Positions 42,780-55,279 are shown, numbered from the stretch's first letter. The stretch: 64,000 nt of DNA from Macrocystis pyrifera (GCA_031763025.1 JASSKH010000029.1:10122777-10186776), one strand, 5' to 3'. Program-made: numbers and translations. Notes: generated by a model not told the origin, from the letters alone.

Positions 42780-43520
42780 GGTTTGGTGTTAGTTCTGGGA
42801 GGAATAACTCGCTTTCGACTGGTGTGAAGCTCGAGGAGTTTGACGAGAATGAACCCGTGGGTGATCGGCCTTTCCGCGAGTTGGTGGGGTGCTTGATGTG
42901 GCTTGCGAACCAAACACGACCGGATATTGCGAACGCGGTGAGGGCGATAGCGAGGTGCACGAACAGGCCGAGGGAAGTACACTGGAAGACAGCAGTCGGT
43001 ATTTTAGAGTATGTATTTTCTACGAGTGATTTCGGCATTACGTTCCAGAAGGGTAGCGGGCTTGAGCTGGTAGCGTTTGCAGATGCAGACTATGCCAACA
43101 AAGCCACTGACAGGAGGTCAGTTTCCGGTGGGGCTATCATGTGTGCTGGGGCGTGTGTGTGCTGGTTTTCTAGGACGCAGAAAGGCGTCACACTCTCAAC
43201 CACTGAGGTGGAATATGTAGCACTGGCAGACACTATCAAGGAGGCAATGTTCATGCACTATGTATGGAGATTTATTTTTCCGGGGTTTGGGGAGAGGTGC
43301 ATTACGGTTTTCGAGGATAACGAGGGGGCAAGGCACCCGGCACAAAATCCAGTGTGCACGTCGAATTCGAAGCACATCGACGTACGACACATTTTTTTTT
43401 CGCGAGCTTACTTTTAAGGGGGAGCTTGTTATTACCCATGTAGAGTCGGAGAAACAGCATGCAGACGTCTTGACAAAGCCGCTCAACAACACGGTGTTTC
43501 GTTACCACCGGATTTTCTGA
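42780..43520 (+). pseudogene. Ty1/copia RT C-terminus and RNase H, 5'-truncated
   Basis: The plus frame 42824-43417 contains PFRELVGCLMWLANQTRPDI, VHWKTAVGILEYVFSTSDFG, the RNase H motifs FADADYANKATDRRSVSGG and LSTTEVEYVALADTIKEAMF, and VFEDNEGARHPAQNP, all diagnostic of copia pol. One frameshift near 43395, in a T-run, moves the reading to the frame of ITHVESEKQHADVLTKPL, ending at TGA 43518-43520. The gag, integrase and most RT are missing upstream, so the copy is truncated at about 42780 without a visible border. The copia gag remnant at 10764-12373 is on the other strand and 30 kb away; nothing shows they were one element. Confidence 0.9.
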
Positions 43521-44480
43521 TGAATATTTGACGCGGTTTTTCCGAGGTGGAAGGTTTTATGTTATTTTTGTGTGAAGGATTTGTCTGAACTACGTATAAA
43601 TCCGAAGATGCTGCCGTTTTTCCCTGGCTAATTCCGAGTATGATACCATTTCGTTCCTGGTGATGGATTTCGAGAGTTTTTGGTGTTTTCGAGAAGTCCC
43701 AACGTCAAATAAAGTTCAAGTGAAGGAACGTATGCTATCTCGCATTACCGTCGCGATCTATGTATCTATGGCGGGAGTAGGGGACATGGAGAGCCTCTTG
43801 TCCGGAGGAACGGGGTTCCTTGCGATCTCTGGCATTTATTTTCTTGGCTTAATTTTTATTTTGATGAGTATGACTCCTGTGATATTTTATATGATTTGCA
43901 TTAATTCCTCATGAAATAGAGGGAGATTTTTTTGGTAAGGTTGAAGAGAGACTATGAAGCGCCTGGGGGCGTGTGCGGTCGATGGAAAATGTTTTCTGAG
44001 TTGGAGAGTTTGGATAGTATTTTGGAAATTGAGAGTTTGATTTTTGGTTCTGAGTGAAATTATGTTTCTGAATTTCGTATGAGTTGGTCATAATATTGAG
44101 ATGTTTCGACCCAGCGGAGTCGTTCATTGTAGTGTGCAGAGCTGGGGGGATATTAAAGTATGGTCGTGTATAATTTGCAGGGGGGATATTGATTGTGCTC
44201 AGAAACACGACGGAGTCGTTACATCTAATATTAGGGAGTTCCATATATTGATATAGGATTATAAGAGAGGGATATTTAGTCAGGTATTCGGGGGGATAAA
44301 CGGGAGGTTTATTCCCGCGTCATGTTGGATAAAAACCTGCATACGATGCATGAGCTGTCACTCGACAGCTCGGATATAATATAAGAGGAGTTCCGTGTTA
44401 CTGTCTGGAGTCAACAACGCGTTCCCGTGCCAGCTGCGCCTATCCTTTAGAGATCAATCAACATTAACCTTTGGCGGGGC
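43521..44480 (+). mobile_element. 3' end of the copia element with LTR-like sequence
   Basis: Downstream of the copia stop codon lie two polypurine-type tracts, CTGGGGGGATATTA (near 44140) and CAGGGGGGATATTGATTG (near 44178), the usual mark just before a copia 3' LTR. The sequence that follows has a promoter-like GATATAATATAAGAGG (44372-44390) and could end with TCAATCAACA at 44462. The LTR borders are uncertain because no second copy is present. The 84-codon frame 43660-43914 is hydrophobic and probably chance. Confidence 0.45.
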
Positions 44481-44639
44481 GGCATCTCTTGTAGGATATG
44501 AATAACTGGGTCTCAAGCTTCCACTTTCGTTTGCTGTGTGGCCCCTTCCAGGCGCAGCAGTAAGGCCGATGTATAGCTGCGATGGGGGTGCCTCGTGGTT
44601 GCCTTGCCGTAGACACTACTGGCACTTAATACGATAATT

Positions 44640-45560
44640 GGCCTTGTGCCGAGGGAAAGTTTTTCGGTTGCGAGGGTCTATGGTCATACGCCTACGGCCA
44701 TGCATGAGACAGGGTACATCTCTCCTACGGAGTACACCCCCCCTTTCCCCCCGGACAAACCATGCAAGTCAGCCGCCAGTTGCGGAGACCACCAGCAACA
44801 AAAACACAGTCAATGAAACGTTAGGTATCCTCGTAGCCTAGATCTCACGTAGTCAGCGGAGCGGCGTGTGTTACGGTGCCGTCGCCAACCGACGCCAATC
44901 CAACAATATACACTTGGAGTATTTAAGGGCTATCATTAGTATGCATGACCGTAGTCATTTGGCCGGAACGTGTTTGGGGGGGGGGGGGGGGGGGGGGGTA
45001 CTCAACATCATGGTCGTAATCGTATGACCATACACCCTCGCATCATTACTATGCCTGGACAGAGCACGTCGGGTTTTCACCGACCAGGCAGACGGTGCTT
45101 GCACCAAGCGCGAAGCGCCGTGATGTGTTGGGCGAGTCGCATCAAGGGTGACCTGCATCCTACTACTCTAATAACCGCTTTAGAGTCGGATTATCTTGCA
45201 TATGGATGACAGCATAAATTAATTTTATTTATTTCCTGGTGTGGCCACTTCCAGAGACAGCAATGGGTTCACTATCAAACTGCGTCGTGGGTGCCTCGCA
45301 CTATACAAACTACGTCATACGATCATCCCCCTTGTGCGGAGTAAAGGCTCTCCGCACAAAAAGGATCCAACTTCACCGCCAGTCGTGCTAGCCTTAAAAA
45401 TAAAACTGAAAAAAAAAAACGGTACCCCGGCTGTCTAGCTTACTCAGTGAGAGGTGTGTTTTACACCGTCATCGCCAACCGACGCCAACCCAACCCTAAT
45501 ATACCTGGTATATTACATAGGAGGGGTGGAAGGGGTCGCATTTACATCGCGACGAGCACA
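44640..45560. repeat. Dispersed repeat with inverted internal copies and a G23 run
   Basis: GAGGGTCTATGGTCATACGC..CTACGGCCATGCATGAGA at 44673-44710 recurs at 60748-60790, and in reverse near 45005-45050 (GTATGACCATACACCCTCGC). The stretch 45040-45170 (AAGCGCGAAGCGCCGTGATG region) matches the reverse complement of 60630-60720. CCGACGCCAA(T/C)CCAAC occurs at 44889 and 45480. A 23-base G run is at 44976-44998. This looks like a family of subtelomeric elements present in several rearranged copies. No gene product recognised. Confidence 0.6.
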
Positions 45561-46980
45561 CTCTTCAGCCTCAGTCCGCTCGGCGTCGTTTCATATGCGA
45601 GTGTATATATGCACAGTCTAATGGCTTTCTCTACGCGCCGTTCTTGGCACAAATAAATGGTACAAAGAACGGGTGACAATGTTCCGCATGTCGGATATAT
45701 CACGTTCTAGGTCATATACTGTATTATCATAGGCTTTGTGTTGCGGATATCTTGGTGTTCGAGATGTCTTTGTGTTGGAGATATCCAGCCGGATTCGTAT
45801 ATGGCGGGTCCAACGCAGGAATCTGTTCCTACATGATGTGTCTTGAGCGGATTCCACCTAGCCACATGGTCTAGATCGGGAATCAACCTGCACATAATTA
45901 TCTAAATAATCAACGTGGAAAATGCTCTCTTTTCTAGTTCCTCAAGAGGTTGAAATGCGCGATGAAAGTGTATGTACTCCCAAGTAGAATTACTCCTCAA
46001 TCCGACAATTGAAGGTGAGAAAAACGTCCTACTGGTACCAGGCAGAGAGGTTTGATTTCCGATTGTGTATCAGGTGCATGATAGGAAAATCGATACGACC
46101 AAACGTCGCGTTTACACCTAATACGTCAAAGAATAACCTTTGCGAAGGATCCATGTTTCAGATGGACATTACCGAGTCCACCCACTAGTTCAAGATGCCG
46201 CTCACGCTCGATTGCTTCAACGCACAACAAGCAAAAAAAAGCGTGATGCCACTGAGAGAATGGTCGACGTATCGTATGTGGTATTTCCCTCAGCCCCTAC
46301 CTTCCGTCTCTTCTGACATCGCGCAAACAGTGCTTCCAGTAACCAAGCGCACTCGATGTGTGCAAAATACGGAAAGTTTTCCATTCACGGGATAATTGCG
46401 TAGTAATATGTACTACACTGCTATATATCTGTAATACGTCTGTCAAACAATGACTTCGGAAGGCGGGCGCGTACACATGACGGCGCCACAATATCAAGGA
46501 CGGGAACGACGTAGTGAGATACGCTACGAAGCAGAGAACAGCAATAGTCAACACCAATCATCCAGTACAGCCCCCCACCCCCACCCCACGGGTGAAATGG
46601 GATAAACGACAATCAATCCATGAGTTTGCGTGCATCAATCGCTGAAGGTGGGGTGTTGTCCGAACAGTTTATCCTTCATCAGCATCTCGTTCCGCGCCAA
46701 TACGTTCTGGTTGAGGAAGAACTGTCCCATCACCCGCGTCATGTTCTTGACGACATGGCCGAAGCCTGAGCACCATGTCAAAAGCGATTTCGGCGGGTAC
46801 ATATTCAGTCGACAGTGGTGAAACTGTGTAGTTTGCAAACAAAGCATGTAGGCTATCACCAATGAGCGTAATCGACAACAGATCCGTAGTAGGGCTTGGA
46901 CCACAACATCGTCAGGTTGGATCGATCACTCGCCTTGTCTATCACGCGCTTCTGCAATGATCACCAAGTACAAACATCGT
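45561..46980. other. Stretch without a clear gene
   Basis: Minus-strand frames such as 46635-46904 have a protein-like look but are short and broken. They may be eroded downstream parts of the transposase remnant at 46990-48170. No repeat array or RNA gene seen. Confidence 0.3.
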
Positions 46981-46989
46981 GTACGTTCA

Positions 46990-48170
46990 CATGCCAAAAC
47001 CATACGCGGTCTAAAAATGGTTTTGACCAATTATGGAGTCGAACAGGTCCACACAAACACCCGTAAACATCCGCGACGTGAGCGTTTGCATAAAGCGCAT
47101 CTCGAACATTTCGTTTCTAATAACACGAACATGCATACCGTGTATCCACGAGTTGTTGCTCTCCGCCATGGAACTGTTCCACAAGAAGGTCTCGTCGCCG
47201 TCGTTGTCAACGTGCCACAATATCGGGTCGTCCCGCGCATCAGGTGAACAGTGCAACTCGCAATCTGGCTCAGTGTGCGCACGGAAATAGAACCTTCATT
47301 TCAGTTACATGTGACGTACAAAAGCATAAGCATCGGAAATGGTTTACACATGTGACTAAAACGAAACCATGTGAACATTTTCAGTTCGGTGTTAAACAAC
47401 TACTTTCTTGCCAAATCGTTGACGTTATATTTGCGGACCAAAGATATCCTCTACCGACAGCATTGACTAATGAGGTGTGAGTAGGACCCCGGCCACCTGT
47501 GAAAGTTGAATGTAATGTTGGGTGTTTCTACGTATTGCCTGATGTATTATGTGAATCACCGTACATCGATAAAAGGCCTACCTTGGATCATGCTGGGGTC
47601 CACGTTGGGTCCCAAATGAGGGTAATAGTTGTTGCCGCTTGCCGCTGAAAGCAAAACTCTATATTTCGTTTTTGTGCCAGCGTTTTGCACCTTAGTATTC
47701 CCGAAGACATTGCGCCATATTGACAATTCTGGATGATTTCCAGTGTAACCCGACCTCACCTGTCGACGATGTAGCGAGTTCCTAACCAGGATGGGTCGGG
47801 ATGGGTTCAGCGGTATCTTCGTAGCTTGCAAGCGTTGTCATAGAAAATGATGTGTGGGGGCGTGTGGCGGGGTCCTCCCAGATTGAGTCAAGCCCCTCCG
47901 ACACTATTTCCGTGCCCTCGTGTTCCCACAACGGAGCCAAGCCTGCTATGACGCCGCAGTTGAGGCTAGCGACGAAATGCCCGTGTGTGAGACGTCTACA
48001 AAACATGGCCTGGAGATTTTTGACGTCCGCGGGCTGCTCGTCCACATCCAATAACAACAAGCAGTGTCATCGAACAATGGCGGAGGTGTTCAAGTCTGTT
48101 CAGAACAGGATGTGTTGGGTTTGGTTCGCACAAATATGGGCCTCGCCCTTTATCGTACCGCATGCACTTT
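46990..48170 (-). pseudogene. Decayed transposase resembling KDZ-type transposases
   Basis: Reading the minus strand in three frames gives an ordered set of blocks: THGHFVASLNCGVIAGLAPL and WEHEGTEIVSEGLDSIWEDP (47985-47870), HIIFYDNACKLRRYR (about 47856-47815), LGTRYIVDR (about 47790-47762), SGYTGNHPELSIWRN (about 47755-47710), and further down NSSMAESNNSWIHG (about 47185-47140) with FEMRFMQTLTSRM after it. The spacing of YDNAC-L, a V/I-V-D-R element followed by an aromatic/His block, and N-S-x-x-E-x-x-N-S-W agrees with my memory of KDZ-like DDE transposases of fungi, algae and oomycetes. Frameshifts, stops and a possible intron (GTAGGC at 47580) break the frame; the Cys-rich N terminus is not seen. 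Terminal inverted repeats were not found. Confidence 0.45.
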
Positions 48171-50488
48171 AGCGTCGGTGCTGTTGACAAAGCGGCGACG
48201 ACAAAAACACCCTCCATAGTACCAAGCGAAGTCAGTGTGTGTACCGTCGTCGAAAAATCACGCAATCAATGCTCATCAATACGCACAGCATTAACACACA
48301 AAGTTGCGGGTATTGGGCTGCTCGCTCTCAAATGTATGCCGTAGAAATATCTGTTAACTCGACGAAAACATATGTGTATCATAGGTCCTATTGCAGTCCA
48401 TGCCTTGTGCCAGGGTGGCAGCAGTAATGTGCTGGAGTATGCTGATGCATGCTTCGAAAATACCCAGTTAGATTCTCCACAAACACGTCCAAGAAGCACA
48501 CGAACGTGCGCCTTTGACAATCATCGTATCGGGAGTTTATGAGTGTGGCGTTGCAACTATCACGGAAGAGTGGAGTTTCGTGCTTTCTTGAGCTTCGTTC
48601 GCCGGGGAAATCCTAAAATCATATGCCCTAAGGTGCAGAACAGCTGGATATGCATTTTACAAACGTTTATCACGTCGATACATTAATATCTTGCTCGCAG
48701 GAAAACGTAATGAGTATGGGGACAACATTGACACACATTCCAACAATGATATTAGAACTTGAGTATCCGCTCTCTTTTTGTTTTTGTCGATGTCTAAAAC
48801 CACCCAAAATCAAATGCTCCACTACGGTGCATGTACTGGGCGGTTTAATTTCGATCTGTTTTTACCGAAAGGATTTGCATCGCATGGTTGCACGCTACAC
48901 CAACATGGTCCGCGTTATTCAAAAGGAATAGTTCGAAGTACGAAACCAAACAGCAGTTCTCTTCCCACGCCGAACAATTTGGTTCTAATTTCCTTTCCAG
49001 AACATCTATTATAGTAAATGTGCTTTCCTACGTTCTATGAATAGTAGGCCGCCCTCATACTGATATCGTACTGTCGCGAAATAAATACGGTGCTCGTGGT
49101 GCCGTTGCTTTGATTTTTTGTTTCAGTTGTTGTACCACTGGTGACGTGTCAGTGGTGGCACAAGCATCGGGTCTCGCTTTGGCAACGTCTTTGATTCTAC
49201 AACATAGACAAGTTATTTGTTCATGCAGACATCAACAATTGCTTTGAAAAGGTCCAATGCAACTTGATGCTTGAGTGTGTGTAGATACTTCGTTGGTGCG
49301 AAGGTATGGTAGTGTACGAAGCGCGATAACTCTATTTTTTATTGTTGGTTCTTATTTCCAAGACCAGAGTATCCGGATAAACATATGATAGAAGCGAAAC
49401 ATTACACTATTTCGCAAGAAGCATCATTCAATGTGAACGACATTGGTCAGTCAAACGTATGTACTGAACTTCAGATGCTAGCTATGCCAAAGGTTTAGTG
49501 TTTGCAGCTTTGGCCGTTGTTGCGCCACGTAAACTTTACGAGGTACGTGCACTTCGTGCATACCGGGTATATAGTTAGCTTTTGCTTTGTCGTTTCGTTT
49601 CGTCACGCGAGACTGTGCATAAACATAAAAAAGTGGGAGTTACTAATTTGCACATGCTCACCTGGAGGTATTCTAATTCGGGCATTTACTACCTGGAAGA
49701 CGTTGCATGGGCCGTATTGCTCACGGGGCAGACGTTCAGCGCGTTAACCACCTATTCGCGCACGTAGAAGTTTACATTTAAACCACAGCCGTTAACGTTG
49801 TTCAAGCTACGGCATCCACAAAACCAAACGGCCACCCCTGCAACCACCAATGCGTTGGCAAGGGGTGTAGGTATTGAAACAACAGTTTGCGACTGCACAC
49901 GGGAACAAACACGTATGTATAACTTCCGCCTACTTCGAGGTCCTCTCCGGCTGCCCTCATCCGCTGTGTAAGACGATAGCCACCGATGTTGGTGAAGCGC
50001 CTCCATCGATTTTCCAGGTTCGAGTGATCAATACAGGTTATCCTGTTCGACTCATGCCAATTCTGACACATACACGGTGACGTGACCACGCAATATTGCT
50101 CATGAATGGGAGCATGCACTGCGCAAAACCTGATACATTAGTAAACAATAGGTACGATTCGAACAACGCGCATGTATACTCATCGGTCGGATGCATTTGC
50201 CTTCGATTTCTGGGTTCGGCATGCGTCCTCCCCTGTTCATGCAGTGTTTTACTTTCGTGGATAACAGTAAAGGTTTCTGAACGATTCATCGTCTCATTGA
50301 ACTACAGCACGGCAGAAGTGACGCTGACATACATCTTCCATCAGTATATTGTATGGGGAGTGGATCAGTACGTCTTCAACATCGCACGCGAATAATCCTT
50401 TTAACGACCGTACAAACCAGCATCCTGCCAAAGGTTTATCCGTTTACCCGACGGTGTAACGACGACATCAAATACAGTTGGTGTAATT
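48171..50488. other. Stretch without a recognised gene
   Basis: Short frames on both strands, none with a recognisable domain. The 84-codon minus frame at 49752-50006 has one hydrophobic stretch (ALVVAGVAVWFCG) but no supporting context. No repeat array or RNA gene seen. Confidence 0.35.
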
Positions 50489-51054
50489 GTTACAGCGGGT
50501 GGCGCCAGGGAGGGAGGTTTCATAGCGCTGTGACTGTCGTGACCAGCGCTATGGGGAGGATAATACGGCGCGAGACCACTGTCCTGATCAGGGTCACGCG
50601 TCGGGTCTATTCGATAGGCAGAGGGCAAGCTTTGGTTAGCATCCTCTGGGCGGATCTTATAGGGGCAGGGAGGATCCCCGGTGTGGGAACGCCTTCGGTC
50701 TCGGGTACAGAGCCAGTAACGAGGTTCCGGGACCACCCGGTGTTTACAAAACACACCAAGAGTGAAGAAAGAAAGTCAAAGCCAAGTGATCTGTGATACC
50801 TCTATCCTATCGCCCCCCAGCCTCTTGGGCCCTGCCGTGCCCGTCGTGCCCGTCATCGTGTATGTGGTGCTTCGTTGAGTGTTCACGCTGACTGCTTGCA
50901 TCTATCGCATTGCATCGATCCACGTTCTGCATGACCCGATCATTCCTGCTTGAAGGCACTTCCTCGAACTCCCAAACAACAGGTGAGCCGGCCTCAGAGA
51001 TCTAACGAACGCAGGTCCTTTTTTACGGTCTGAGAGCTGTACCCTGCTGTAACA
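50489..51054 (+). mobile_element. 566-bp element with TGTTACAGC termini, copy 1
   Basis: Starts TGTTACAGCGGGTGGCGCC and ends ACCCTGCTGTAACA, so the ends are imperfect inverted repeats (TGTTACAGC.GGGT). Copy 2 at 56821-57386 has the same length and differs by eye only in a few single-base indels and substitutions. The 147-codon frame starting at 50353 runs from outside into the element; in copy 2 indels shift the equivalent frame, so no conserved protein is evident. Neither copy has an obvious target duplication. Likely a non-autonomous DNA element. Confidence 0.72.
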
Positions 51055-51889
51055 TGATGAACCCAGGCTGATCGAAGTGCATTGCAGGAGATCGGAGTGT
51101 TCGCAAAACGTTTGCAAGAGATCGGAGCGTTTGCAAACGTGTAAAATAATGTCATCGTGTTCTTTGTATAATCCCAGGTTTGATCTTGCATAATACTTTA
51201 TTTGCATACCAGTTACTTGGTATATGCATACATCGACATGTTTTCGTTGTTGCCTGCCTTGTATGATGGTGATACGTGCAATATGCTGTTATGTACTCAC
51301 GCTGCCAATGGTGCTCTGCTTGTTTGTTTCGTGAGGCTTTGAAGATATTTATCTGGTCAATGCATGCAGGCATACTCGTTGGTCGTGCTCCGTTTGCCTG
51401 TTGCTCGTGCTCGTCTGTTCGCTCGTTGTTGATGATCGCACACACATGCATGTTCGTTAATAAATGACTGCATGCTATTGACCACTTATTGTCTTCAAAA
51501 CCGAATGCAATCGACAGGTATCGATACAAGCCAAAGGTGCCGTACGTACTAATGCACGCATACTCTCGTGTACCGTTTGCCTGGTTAGGTGATACCGGAA
51601 ACTATCAACGTTGAGCCTTACGCCGTTTGGGCGTACGTAACCCTATAGAACCACGAACCCCTGGACAACACCGTGCATTGTCGGCTGGCAAGCATAGAAC
51701 TTTCGAGAAAACCACGTATACTTTGGTCACTAGTATTCTTGCCGCGATGCTTGTAGACTACATCAGTAGTAGTAGACCAATCGTCGTATTATGCACACCA
51801 AATGGAAAGTCCGATGCACGTTTGACCCTCTTCGATGTCTCCGGTCGTACCATTTGCTGTGTTGTATACCAACCGAGCGTTGCGCTCGA

Positions 51890-52085
51890 GCATCAGGTAC
51901 AACACCTGGAGGACTGAAAGCCAAGTACAAGAGGAAATGACAAAAAAAAAAACTGGAGCAGATGAAGATCGGCTACGCAACGCTCGGTACGCTCGAGTAT
52001 CAGGTACAACACCTGGAGGACTGAAAGCCAAGTACAAGAGGAAATGACAAAAAAAAACTGGAGCAGATGAAGATCGGCTACGCAA
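51890..52085 (+). repeat. ~106-bp tandem duplication
   Basis: Two adjacent copies share CGCTCGAG(C/T)ATCAGGTAC, AACACCTGGAGGACTGAAAG, AAGTACAAGAGGAAATGACA and ACTGGAGCAGATGAAGATCG. They differ mainly in the length of an A run (A11 versus A8). Recent. Small frames over it are repeat translations. Confidence 0.85.
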
Positions 52086-52089
52086 GCCC

Positions 52090-52350
52090 TTGGGGGGCAC
52101 GGGTCACACGGGGTGACATAGTTTCAGCTGGACGATGATGAGCTTGCATACAACGGAGGAAGGTGTGGCTTGCTGTGTCCAGAGGGCTCGGGCTAGACAT
52201 ATAGATGCAGCCCAACCTGAGTAGTACGAGGCCAACAGGTATGGAGCGGGTGAAACACAACCGTGGTGATCCTTCTCTTTTTCTGATGTCGTATCCACAG
52301 TCGAAAATGCTATACTACGTATTATTCTTGCTGTACGTTTTTCCTCGAGC

Positions 52351-52381
<31 letters not shown>

Positions 52382-53190
52382 CAAATCGGAGGGGGTAGGC
52401 TGCTGTGTCGCCCTGATTGACTTAGACTTCAAGTCACGCACCAAAGCTAGAAAACTCGCGCAGCGCATGCCGCAATATGCGGGACCACCTATGTAAGACC
52501 AGGGACATGGACCCAATGAGATACCGGTAGCAAGCATGACATAGCGCATACCAGTGACGAGCTGCCCGGTTTGTTCGGAAAGGCATGGAATCCGAGTAGT
52601 AAATTGATTGATGTGCTGTATTCGTTTAGACTACCATGGAAAGTATTGCTGTGGGCTGTCAACATATGTACGACTCAATTAGTCAGCCCAACCTGATCAA
52701 CCGTCAGTATTTACTTTGTCACATATCACATGTACTGGTGTTGAAGAATATCTCGCTGCTGGTATCGAAACAGCAGTAGTAGGGAGTACTTTTGAATATC
52801 ATTGCGGGATGAGCGCCTCCCATAGATGGTTCTAAGTGTGAAGCTGGACGTAGTTGCTGATGAGCCTACCATGCCACGAAACCTTGCCTACCGCCGCCCG
52901 GAGCAAAGGCGCCTCAACTCGGAATTACACAGAAGAGCCGTATCTCCGTCTCTACAATGCTATCACACCTGATCAGTAGTCTAAACACTACGCACGATGC
53001 TCAAAAAGATTAAAAGATCATTGCTGACGACCTGCACTATTGGTTTTAATATCAGTCTATAAGTGCATGTAATTTGGAAGAAAATACAGGAACCATACTG
53101 CTGCTGTACGCTGTACCTGCAGTTTTTGTTTATTTGTTTCCCGAACAAAGTTGTTTCATCGATATACGGGGTTGGCGAATACTAAACCAC
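52090..53190. other. Stretch without a gene; A29 homopolymer
   Basis: A run of 29 A at 52353-52381 follows CTCGAGCGC; it could be the tail of a retroposed transcript, but I find no coding sequence or duplication upstream to support that. Otherwise featureless. Confidence 0.4.
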
Positions 53191-53520
53191 AAGCGTACAG
53201 GGGGGGTGGCTCGCAGTATGCTTTTTACACATACATACGTACATAAAGGACGTATACAATATACCCATAATACAAAAACTGTACGGCAAGATCCCGAAGG
53301 ACCCTTTGGCTCGCAGGTGGCTCGCGGCACGCTTTTGACACGTACGTACATAGAGGACGAATACAATATGTCCATAATACTAAAACTGCTGTACGGCTAG
53401 ATTCCGAGGGACCCTTTGGCTCGCAGTACATCTGCTTTTTGCACAAACGTACATAGAGGACGTATACAATATATCCATGATACTAAAATTGCATGGCAAG
53501 ATCCCGAGGGACCCTTGAGC
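53190..53520 (+). repeat. ~115-bp tandem repeat, three copies
   Basis: ACGTACATA(A/G)AGGACG(T/A)ATAC, CCATAATACTAAAA, GTACGGCAAGATCCCGA and AGGACCCTTTGGCTCGCAG recur near 53230, 53343 and 53447. The third copy is truncated after CCCTTGAG. No gene. Confidence 0.85.
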
Positions 53521-53844
53521 ATATCTCTCTTCCTATCTTGACGAGTTATCATGTTGACTCGTTGAAACAGTACCTACACAGCAGTATCTGCTGGGTGCAC
53601 TACACAACACCCGTATGTATATATCTAGGGTGAAGAATCAGCACGGACACTATTGCTGGATGTCGACGAGTAGAAGAACGGTTTAATGTGAAAAACACAC
53701 ACATACGCAATATTCACACGGGGCATACTTGAAGCTGGATGAACAGAGTGAAGCTGGGTAGAAGACGTGAGCAGAAAAGACGTTGGTCTAAAAACTCAAG
53801 ACAACAAACAACCTGGAGGATGTATATAAATATGTGGGTAATAC

Positions 53845-54130
53845 TATTGGTCGTACGGCAAGATCTCCCTCGATCCTTGGGCCTTACTATAGTTGTCCCT
53901 TACTACCGCAGCAAAGCATCAACACCACTGCCTCTCGGCATAAAGTACTGTTGTGAAGCCGTTCTATATGGTATTCATACTGTAAAGAAATCAACTGTAA
54001 CAGTTGATGATACTATAGGTCGTACGGCAAAATCTCCCTCGATCCTGGGCCCTAAAATAGTGTCCCATACTGCTGCCGCAGCAAAGTATCAACACTGCTG
54101 CCTCCCGGCATGAAGTACTGCAGTGAAACC
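53845..54130 (+). repeat. ~160-bp direct duplication
   Basis: 53848-53960 and 54007-54128 share ATACTAT.GGTCGTACGGCAA, ATCTCCCTCGATCCT, CCGCAGCAAAG(C/T)ATCAACAC and CGGCAT(A/G)AAGTACTG. The GTCGTACGGCAAGATC phrase also links it to the ~115-bp repeat just upstream. The 124-codon frame 53739-54113 spans both copies and is not convincing as a gene. Confidence 0.75.
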
Positions 54131-54527
54131 GGTCAGCTGTCCAGTATAGCAATCAGGCTTTTATTCGGGTGAGAGTACCGCATGAAAGCTACACGTTGAA
54201 ACTCAGAACTATACAACGACTCGTGTGTTCACAACATAGCTGGTGTTGTGGTCTTCTCGCACGCGGTACGTTGGCATTTCACTTGTTCTACCCGTTACGG
54301 TATTCTCGTACCCGGTACGTTGGCAATTCACTTGCTTTACCCGGTATTCACTGGTACGCTGGCATTTCCCTGACTTTTTTAATAATGTCCGCACAGAAAC
54401 CCAAAGATGATACCATGGTATTTATTAGGGTTCGACCTTATATATACATACGTATACCCGATCTGGGTCGTGCCCTGAAAGAGTTTCGTTGGTTTTGATA
54501 CGGTTGGCCTATTATTTTCATCTAAAG

Positions 54528-54600
54528 GCCCGCGTGGTCTAGAGTATCGCTTCTGTTTTTAGCGTTGAACCATGGAGCTCGAATCTCAAGACGGATGAGG
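54528..54600 (+). tRNA. tRNA-Asn(GTT)-like pseudogene
   Basis: GCCCGCGTGGTCTAGAG is followed by an anticodon arm CGCT-TCTGTTTTT-AGCG, whose loop CTGTTTT would give anticodon GTT, and then by a T-arm-like GAGCTCGAATCTC. The arrangement resembles eukaryotic tRNA-Asn, but the D-arm is shortened, the T stem has a mismatch and the acceptor ends (GCCCGCG, GACGGAT) do not pair. I read it as a tRNA pseudogene or the tRNA head of a short retroelement. Confidence 0.35.
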
Positions 54601-54720
54601 CGGGGATTCGCGCAATATATACAACAAAAAGGTGTGGAATCAACTGCTGAGATCGCCTAACGAGTGTAGGCGCAACGAAGAACTGAAGTATTTCCGCAAT
54701 AAAACCCAAGGCACAGACCA

Positions 54721-55275
54721 CATCGGGGAGAGGAATAAAGAGCTTGCTGTGTGACACCGGATGTCTATACGTAGGAGGGATAGAGAAAAAAGGGCGAAGA
54801 TAACAAATGGGATGGAAATCAATGATATATCTGTATCGTACATACATAACTACGTAACGAAAAAAAATATAAGGTACCTGGTGTGAAAAATCAGCAAACG
54901 CGTACGAAGAAACGCTGCATGGTCGGTGGGCGTAGAGGGGTTTCAAGATCGGTTTGGTTTGAAGAACACACTGCCTGTTGTTAGGTCCACCCCTTGCCAT
55001 CGGGGAGAGGAATAAAGAGCTTGCTGTGTGACACCGGATGTCTATACGTAGGAGGGATAGAGAAAAAAGGGCGAAGATAACAAATGGGATGGAAATCAAT
55101 GATATATCTGTATCGTACATACATAACTACGTAACGAAAAAAAAATATAAGGTACCTGGTGTGAAAAATCAGCAAACGCGTACGAAGAAACGCTGCATGG
55201 TCGGTGGGCGTAGAGGGGTTTCAAGATCGGTTTGGTTTGAAGAATACACTACCTGTTGTTAGGTCCACCCCTTGC
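54721..55275. repeat. 277-bp tandem duplication
   Basis: 54721-54997 and 54998-55275 are nearly identical, from CATCGGGGAGAGGAATAAAG to GTTAGGTCCACCCCTTGC; differences are an extra A in an A run and a few bases such as ACACACTGCC versus ATACACTACC. Recent event. The 193-codon minus frame (54539-55120) covers part of both copies and repeats its own sequence; there is no independent evidence that it is translated. Confidence 0.92.
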
Positions 55276-55279
55276 GTAA

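Noticed and set aside
52353-52381. A29 run as the tail of a processed pseudogene or LINE
   Set aside because: No coding sequence, RT motif or flanking duplication was found upstream.
54539-55120. 193-codon minus-strand ORF with an internal repeat
   Set aside because: The internal repeat is the 277-bp tandem duplication; the frame has no independent coding evidence.
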